From: Myxococcales bacterium | Lineage (GTDB): Bacteria; Myxococcota_A; Polyangia; Polyangiales; Houyiibacteriaceae | Assembly: GCA_019637115.1 (NCBI GenBank) | Contig: JAHBWH010000027.1 | Coordinates: 1-63,103, forward strand | Direction of reading: 5' to 3' | Length of the DNA: 63,103 nt | In this document: piece by piece, positions 57,352-63,103 of the stretch | How positions within the stretch are numbered: the stretch's first letter is position 1 | How the letters are laid out: every line of letters begins with the position of its first letter | Translations under genes and position numbers: made by a program | The notes under the pieces: model-generated | What the model saw: the letters and a program-made list of their open reading frames with translations, nothing else | Databases searched by the model: none | What the model was told of the DNA's origin: nothing

Positions 57352-58419
57352 TCAGCTCATCGTCTTCGCGAGCTCTTCGATCAGCTCGCGGGCCTTCGGC
57401 GTCAGCTCTTTGGGGACGTCGACCTGCACGACGCAGACGAGATCCCCTCGGCCCGCACCGTCGAGGCGGGGCACGCCGGCCCCCCGGATGACCAGCGTCT
57501 CGCCCGGCTGCACGCCAGCGGGGACCTTCAGCGAGGTCGGCTCTTCGCCGGTCTTCAGGCTCGGCACTTCGACCTTCGCGCCGAGCGCCGCTTGCGGGAA
57601 GGAGAGGTGGACGGCGTGGACCAGGTCGAGGCCGTCGCGCTCGAAGCGCTCGTCGGGCCGGACGGTGACCTCGACGTAGAGGTGACCTGCCGGGCCGCCA
57701 CGACGGCCGGCCTGGCCTTGGCCGGCAAGGCGGAGGGATTGCCCGTGGTCGATGCCGGCGGGGATGTTGACCCGGACGCGGCGGTCCTTGGTCACCTCGC
57801 CGCGCCCCTCGCACGCGGGGCAGGGGGCCTCGATCATCATCCCCTTGCCGCCGCACGCCGGACAATGGCTCTGGAGGATGAACGCGCCGCGGCGGGCCGC
57901 GACCTGGCCGCTGCCGTTGCAGGTGGCGCAGCGTTTCAGCGCGCCGTCGGCCGCGCCCGTCCCCTGGCAGGGCTCGCAAGGGCTCGGGTGGCGGAGGGAG
58001 AGCTCGCGCTCGGTGCCGAAGACGGCCTCCTCCATGCTGAGCTCGAGGCGGGCGCGGACGTCGGCGCCGCGCGCGGGCGCGTCGGCGCGGCCGTTGCGTC
58101 GCCCGAAGCCGCCCCCCATGCCGCCGAAGAAGTCGCCGAAGATGTCCTGGAACGACGAGAAGATGTCGCCGAGGTCTTCGAAGCCGACGTTGCCGCCAGC
58201 GAGACCCTCGTGCCCGTACCGGTCGTAGAGCTCGCGTTTCTGCGGGTCTTGGAGCACCTGATAGGCCTCCGAGACTTCCTTGAAGCGCTCCTCCGCGGAC
58301 GGGTCGTCCGGGTTGCGGTCCGGGTGGAACTGGCTCGCGCGCTTCCGATAGGCTCGCTTCAGCTCGGCAGCGTCAGCGTCACGGGAGACGTCGAGGACTT
58401 CGTAGTAGTCACGCTTCAT
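57352..58419 (-). CDS. dnaJ: Chaperone DnaJ
   Basis: A 355-residue class A J-protein. The J domain (1-66: [36 protein letters not shown]) keeps HPD. A Gly/Phe-rich linker follows, then four zinc repeats: [24 protein letters not shown] and CPACEGRG. The C-terminal substrate domains follow. ATG 58419 is chosen; a frame reaches 58464 without conserved residues. It works with DnaK and GrpE. It is not next to a DnaK gene but lies between two Ser/Thr kinase genes in the same direction, 115 bp from the TPR kinase start. Confidence 0.96.
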   Translation of the reverse strand: MKRDYYEVLDVSRDADAAELKRAYRKRASQFHPDRNPDDPSAEERFKEVSEAYQVLQDPQKRELYDRYGHEGLAGGNVGFEDLGDIFSSFQDIFGDFFGGMGGGFGRRNGRADAPARGADVRARLELSMEEAVFGTERELSLRHPSPCEPCQGTGAADGALKRCATCNGSGQVAARRGAFILQSHCPACGGKGMMIEAPCPACEGRGEVTKDRRVRVNIPAGIDHGQSLRLAGQGQAGRRGGPAGHLYVEVTVRPDERFERDGLDLVHAVHLSFPQAALGAKVEVPSLKTGEEPTSLKVPAGVQPGETLVIRGAGVPRLDGAGRGDLVCVVQVDVPKELTPKARELIEELAKTMS

Positions 58420-58491
58420 ACCGCGAGTCGGGGCGCACCATAAGGTGGTTGGGCGAAGGATCAAGGTCAGAGTCGTCGTCCCGTCGTCCCC

Positions 58492-58901
58492 TGCCCTTGC
58501 CCTTGCCCTGCCCTTGCCCTTGCCCTTGCCCTTGCCCTTGCCCTTGCCTTTGCCCTTGCCCTTGCGTGGCTAGCAAGCCGGTGCCCCAGCCACGACCGCG
58601 GTCGGGCTATGTGCGCGCTGCGATCCCGTGCCCGCGCGCGGTGCGGGCACGGTGCGGGCAGGGCACGGTGCGGGCAGGGCACGGTGCGGGCAGGGCACGG
58701 TGCGGGCAGGGCACGGTGCACGGTGCCGGGCAGGGGCACGGTGCCGGGCAGTGCGGGCCGGGCACGGTGCGGGCAGCCGTGGCCGACACTCTGCCCTCAG
58801 GGGTACGGGCCAGGGGGCAGTCGCCTGGAGCCTCGTCATCCCCCGCAGGCCCCCTTGGTGGGGGGCAGGGGCAGGGGCAAGGGCAGGGGCAGGGGACTGC
58901 T
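58492..58901. repeat. CCCTTG array with complementary right arm (element B)
   Basis: The 491-bp gap 58420-58910 holds a CCCTTG hexamer array (58492-58565) ending CCCTTGCGTGG, a 16-bp array GGCACGGTGCGGGCAG (58640-58765), and a right arm of GGGGCA/AGGGCA units (58863-58890) capped by GCAGGGGACTGCT (58889-58901). The left arm end, right arm and 13-mer match element A at 24972-25235. No gene is seen. Confidence 0.85.
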
Positions 58902-58910
58902 GGACTGCTT

Positions 58911-60548
58911 TCAGTACGGGTTGTCGCGGTAGTTGCTCGGCGTGACGCCGAACTCCGGCTCGGACATCGACGACGACGAGCCCCCCATCGCGGAGACCAT
59001 CGGCGTGGGCGGGACGAACCGGCGGATGCGTGTCAGCGAGGCCTCCACCTCGAGCGTCGCCCCGTCGATCGTCTGCGTCACCGACGCCGAGTTGTGGTCC
59101 TCCAGCTCGAAGCGGAAGGTCACCTCTCGACCCGGCTCGGCGGCGGTCCCGACCCAGACGACGCTCGCGGGCGTGCTGCCGTAGCTGCGGTCACCCACGA
59201 AGACCTCCGCGCCGGGCGGGTCCGAGCGGATCGTCACCTCGACGCGGTGCATCGGCTGCGCCGGCTCCATCGTCGCCGGCGCCTCGTTCACCTCGTCGGG
59301 CGGGTCCGCTTCGGTCGTCGCCGTCGCGCTCGTCCCGACGCCGTTCGCACCGTTCGCCTGCGCTTGGGCCTGCCCGGTGTCCTGCGTGACCGGCTGTGGC
59401 GCGTCGTCGCGGAGCAACGCGAACGCCGCGCCGCCCGCCCCGAGGAGCAGGACGGCGGCGATGAGCATCGCCTTGCCCTTGCCCTTCGGCTCGTCGACCG
59501 CGATCTCGGGGATGCCGATGTCCGGCACCGCGGAGACGCCTGAGTGGGGCGTCCCCGTGATCTGGATCCCACCGCTCGGCGTGCCGGGCATGTTGCGCAC
59601 GCCCGAGAGGTCGTACTCACCCGAGACGCTGATCGACGTGCTCGAGTTGAAGCCCACGCCGACGGCGTTGCCCGCCTGCTTCAGGGCCAGGATGAAGTCG
59701 TTCATCGACCCGTAGCGTTCGTCGGGGTTCTTCGCGAGCGACTTGCGGATCACCGCCTGCAGCTCCTCGGGGATCCCCACCCCGTCGGCCCGGACCATGG
59801 GCGGCACCTCGGTCTTGAGGTGCGCCATCAGGGTCTGCACTTGGGTCGTGCCCTCGAAGGGCACCTTCCCGGTCAGCATCAAGAAGAGGATGACGCCGAG
59901 CGAGTAGACGTCGGTCCGCGCGTCGATGGCGCCGCCCTGGATCTGCTCGGGCGACATGTACTTCGGAGAGCCCATGAAGAGCCCCTGCTGGGTGAGCTCT
60001 TGGTTCTCCTTGACGTTCTTCACCAGGCCGAAGTCGAGCACCTTCACGAAGTCCACCTCGTCGGCGTGCTTCGTGATGATGACGTTCGCGGGCTTCAGGT
60101 CGCGGTGGATGACGCCGAGGCCATGCGCCTCGCGGACCGATCGGGCGATCTGGATGCCGATGTGGATCGCGCGCTCCGGGGCGAGCGGGCCCGTCTGCTT
60201 GAGCATCGCAGAGAGCGTGTGGCCCTCGACGAACTCCATGACGATGAAGAAGATGTCGTCGTTCGTCTTGCCGTAGTCGAAGACGGTGACGGTGTTCGGG
60301 TGCGAGAGCTTCGCGGAGGTCGCGGCCTCGAGGAAGAAGCGCGCCTGGAACTCCGGGTCCTCTTCGTTCTGGGCGGTGCGCGGGTCGAGGACCTTCAGCG
60401 CGACCGTGCGGCCGAGGGGAGCCTGCTGCGCCTTGTAGACGCGGCCCATCCCTCCACGCGCGACGAGCTCGAGGACCTTGAAGCGGTCGTTGATGACCCT
60501 ACCAACGAGCGGATCCTCTTTCAGCTCTGCTGAAACCTCTGACATCAT
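58911..60548 (-). CDS. Membrane Ser/Thr protein kinase with PEGA domain
   Basis: A 545-residue PknB-type kinase. The kinase domain (23-290) has RGGMGRVYKA (31-40), K52, HRDLKPAN (148-155), DFG (172-174) and SPE (199-201), all active-type. A linker with Ser/Gly/Thr precedes one membrane helix near 358-378 (GKAMLIAAVLLLGAGGAAFALL). The outer part holds a PEGA domain (about 430-510: VEVTIRSDPPGAEVFVGDRSYGSTPASV), a common surface-binding module. ATG 60548 or 60545 are equally possible starts after a GGGGGT site. It is divergent from atpD. Confidence 0.92.
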   Translation of the reverse strand: MMSEVSAELKEDPLVGRVINDRFKVLELVARGGMGRVYKAQQAPLGRTVALKVLDPRTAQNEEDPEFQARFFLEAATSAKLSHPNTVTVFDYGKTNDDIFFIVMEFVEGHTLSAMLKQTGPLAPERAIHIGIQIARSVREAHGLGVIHRDLKPANVIITKHADEVDFVKVLDFGLVKNVKENQELTQQGLFMGSPKYMSPEQIQGGAIDARTDVYSLGVILFLMLTGKVPFEGTTQVQTLMAHLKTEVPPMVRADGVGIPEELQAVIRKSLAKNPDERYGSMNDFILALKQAGNAVGVGFNSSTSISVSGEYDLSGVRNMPGTPSGGIQITGTPHSGVSAVPDIGIPEIAVDEPKGKGKAMLIAAVLLLGAGGAAFALLRDDAPQPVTQDTGQAQAQANGANGVGTSATATTEADPPDEVNEAPATMEPAQPMHRVEVTIRSDPPGAEVFVGDRSYGSTPASVVWVGTAAEPGREVTFRFELEDHNSASVTQTIDGATLEVEASLTRIRRFVPPTPMVSAMGGSSSSMSEPEFGVTPSNYRDNPY

Positions 60549-62385
<1,837 letters not shown>

Positions 62386-62386
<1 letters not shown>

Positions 62387-62808
62387 TGGCGACCTCGCTC
62401 ACGCTCGAGGTCACGACCCCGCGTGGTCGTGCGCTGCAGGTCGAGGCCGAATCGGTCCAGGCGCCCAGCGTCGCCGGCGAGGTCGGCGTGCTCCCCAACC
62501 ACCTCCCGCTGCTCGCGGCGCTCCGCTGCGGTCTGCTGAAGTACCGGGTCGGCGGCAAGGCGCAGGTCGCGGCGGTCGGGCCGGGCTTCCTCGAGGCGGC
62601 GCCGGACCGGGTGAACGTGCTCAGCGATCTCTTCACCACCCCCGAGAAGGTGGACGTGGAGGAGACGAAGCGCGAGCTCGAGGACGCCGTGAAGGCGCTC
62701 ACGGCCTTCGGTGACCGCCACGAGGGGACGGAGTACGAGGAGCTGCAGCGCGACATCGATTGGGCGCAGGCCAAGCTCGACGCGGCCGCCGAGGCCGCGA
62801 AGCTCTGA
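62386..62808 (+). CDS. atpC: F1F0 ATP synthase epsilon subunit
   Basis: A 140-residue subunit. The N-terminal beta-sandwich (LTLEVTTPRGRALQVEAESVQAPSVAGEVGVLPNHLPLLAALRCGLLKY) and the C-terminal two-helix tail ([49 protein letters not shown]) are typical. It links rotation to the beta subunits and can inhibit hydrolysis. TGATG coupling with atpD. A strong hairpin follows. Confidence 0.96.
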
Positions 62809-62839
62809 CGCTCGAACCCGTCACGCACACTTCGGCGCG

Positions 62840-62867
62840 CAGCCCCATCGAAGCCTCGATGGGGCTG
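62840..62867 (+). terminator. Perfect 12-bp hairpin after atpC
   Basis: CAGCCCCATCGA pairs with TCGATGGGGCTG around AGCC, 31 bp after the atpC stop, followed by CAGCGTTTCC. It ends the atpDC dicistron. Confidence 0.75.
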
Positions 62868-63103
62868 CAGCGTTTCCGGGCGCAAATCGGGTCGGATTTG
62901 GATTCGGATTTGGACTCGGGCTCACCGGGCGCGCTTCGTTCTCCCTGGTCACTCGCGAATCCGGGGGCGAAGACCCGTCGTCCGCGCCTCGTGGGACCGG
63001 GAGCAACGCAAGTCCCACGATCGCGAACGGCACCGGGAGACCCGAAGGCCCATCGAACGGATAGGCGGGGGAGGACACGCCTCGCACACCGTCAAGGCCG
63101 ATG
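62868..63103. other. Right-end non-coding or partial region
   Basis: After the atpC terminator lies a GGATTTGGATTCGGATTTGGACTC hexamer-phased stretch near 62890-62920. A minus-strand frame runs through to the right edge but lacks recognisable domains; a partial gene cannot be excluded. Confidence 0.3.

Noticed and set aside
62821-63087. Minus-strand ORF at the right edge
   Set aside because: It includes the atpC terminator hairpin and repeat-like sequence, with no domain or start signal.

Overview
This high-GC window (roughly 70% by eye) reads as a chromosomal segment of a free-living, aerobic member of the Myxococcota, most like Polyangiales/Sandaracinaceae. The indications are abundant lipoproteins (one with a DAG-repeat linker), TPR and PEGA Ser/Thr kinases, a Kazal-domain secreted protein, a CoxE-like VWA protein and many two-component proteins. 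This placement is inference from gene content; no rRNA or tRNA gene was seen. No phage, insertion sequence or CRISPR array was recognised.

Layout. 0-5.2 kb: a non-canonical Hsp70 locus (TPR protein, degenerate J-domain protein, GrpE-like protein, DnaK), with a small-protein/nucleotidyltransferase pair between grpE and dnaK. 5.3-15 kb: Kazal protein, M23 peptidase lipoprotein, Dps, an OmpR-type two-component system, an unknown protein, a DAG-repeat lipoprotein, a second small-protein/nucleotidyltransferase pair and a VWA protein. 15.1-29.6 kb: an ornithine cyclodeaminase-family gene, then a long minus-strand branched-chain amino-acid cluster (ilvB-ilvN-ilvC-leuA-leuC-leuD-cimA-leuB) ending in a malic enzyme gene; two very small ORFs lie upstream of ilvB. 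29.9-39.7 kb: a CxxCH lipoprotein, a class II photolyase-like/FAD oxidoreductase fusion, a REC-EAL protein, RadC, a rhodanese lipoprotein coupled to a predicted outer-membrane beta-barrel protein, and a 69-residue protein.

40.4-54.9 kb is a respiratory and oxygen-sensing block: TauE/SafE-family protein, CcoI, CcoS, fused CcoN-CcoO, CcoQ, mono-haem CcoP and CcoG (cbb3-type cytochrome oxidase and its assembly), then a two-domain universal stress protein, a probable nitrate-reductase-associated protein, a protoglobin histidine kinase, a single-domain response regulator and a REC-PAS histidine kinase. 55.1-60.5 kb: two Ser/Thr kinases flanking a canonical dnaJ. 60.9-62.8 kb: atpD-atpC, without the other ATP synthase genes.

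The most striking non-coding property is a set of intergenic minisatellites with units of 6, 12, 13, 15, 16 and 33 bp. Two distant gaps (25.0-25.2 kb and 58.5-58.9 kb) share one architecture: a CCCTTG array on one side and its imperfect complement on the other, capped by the same 13-mer. Best candidates for new biology are the protoglobin-kinase/cbb3 block, the photolyase-oxidoreductase fusion, the nucleotidyltransferase pair inside the Hsp70 locus, the TPR kinase with a C-terminal pseudokinase-like segment, and the mobile-looking hairpin arrays.
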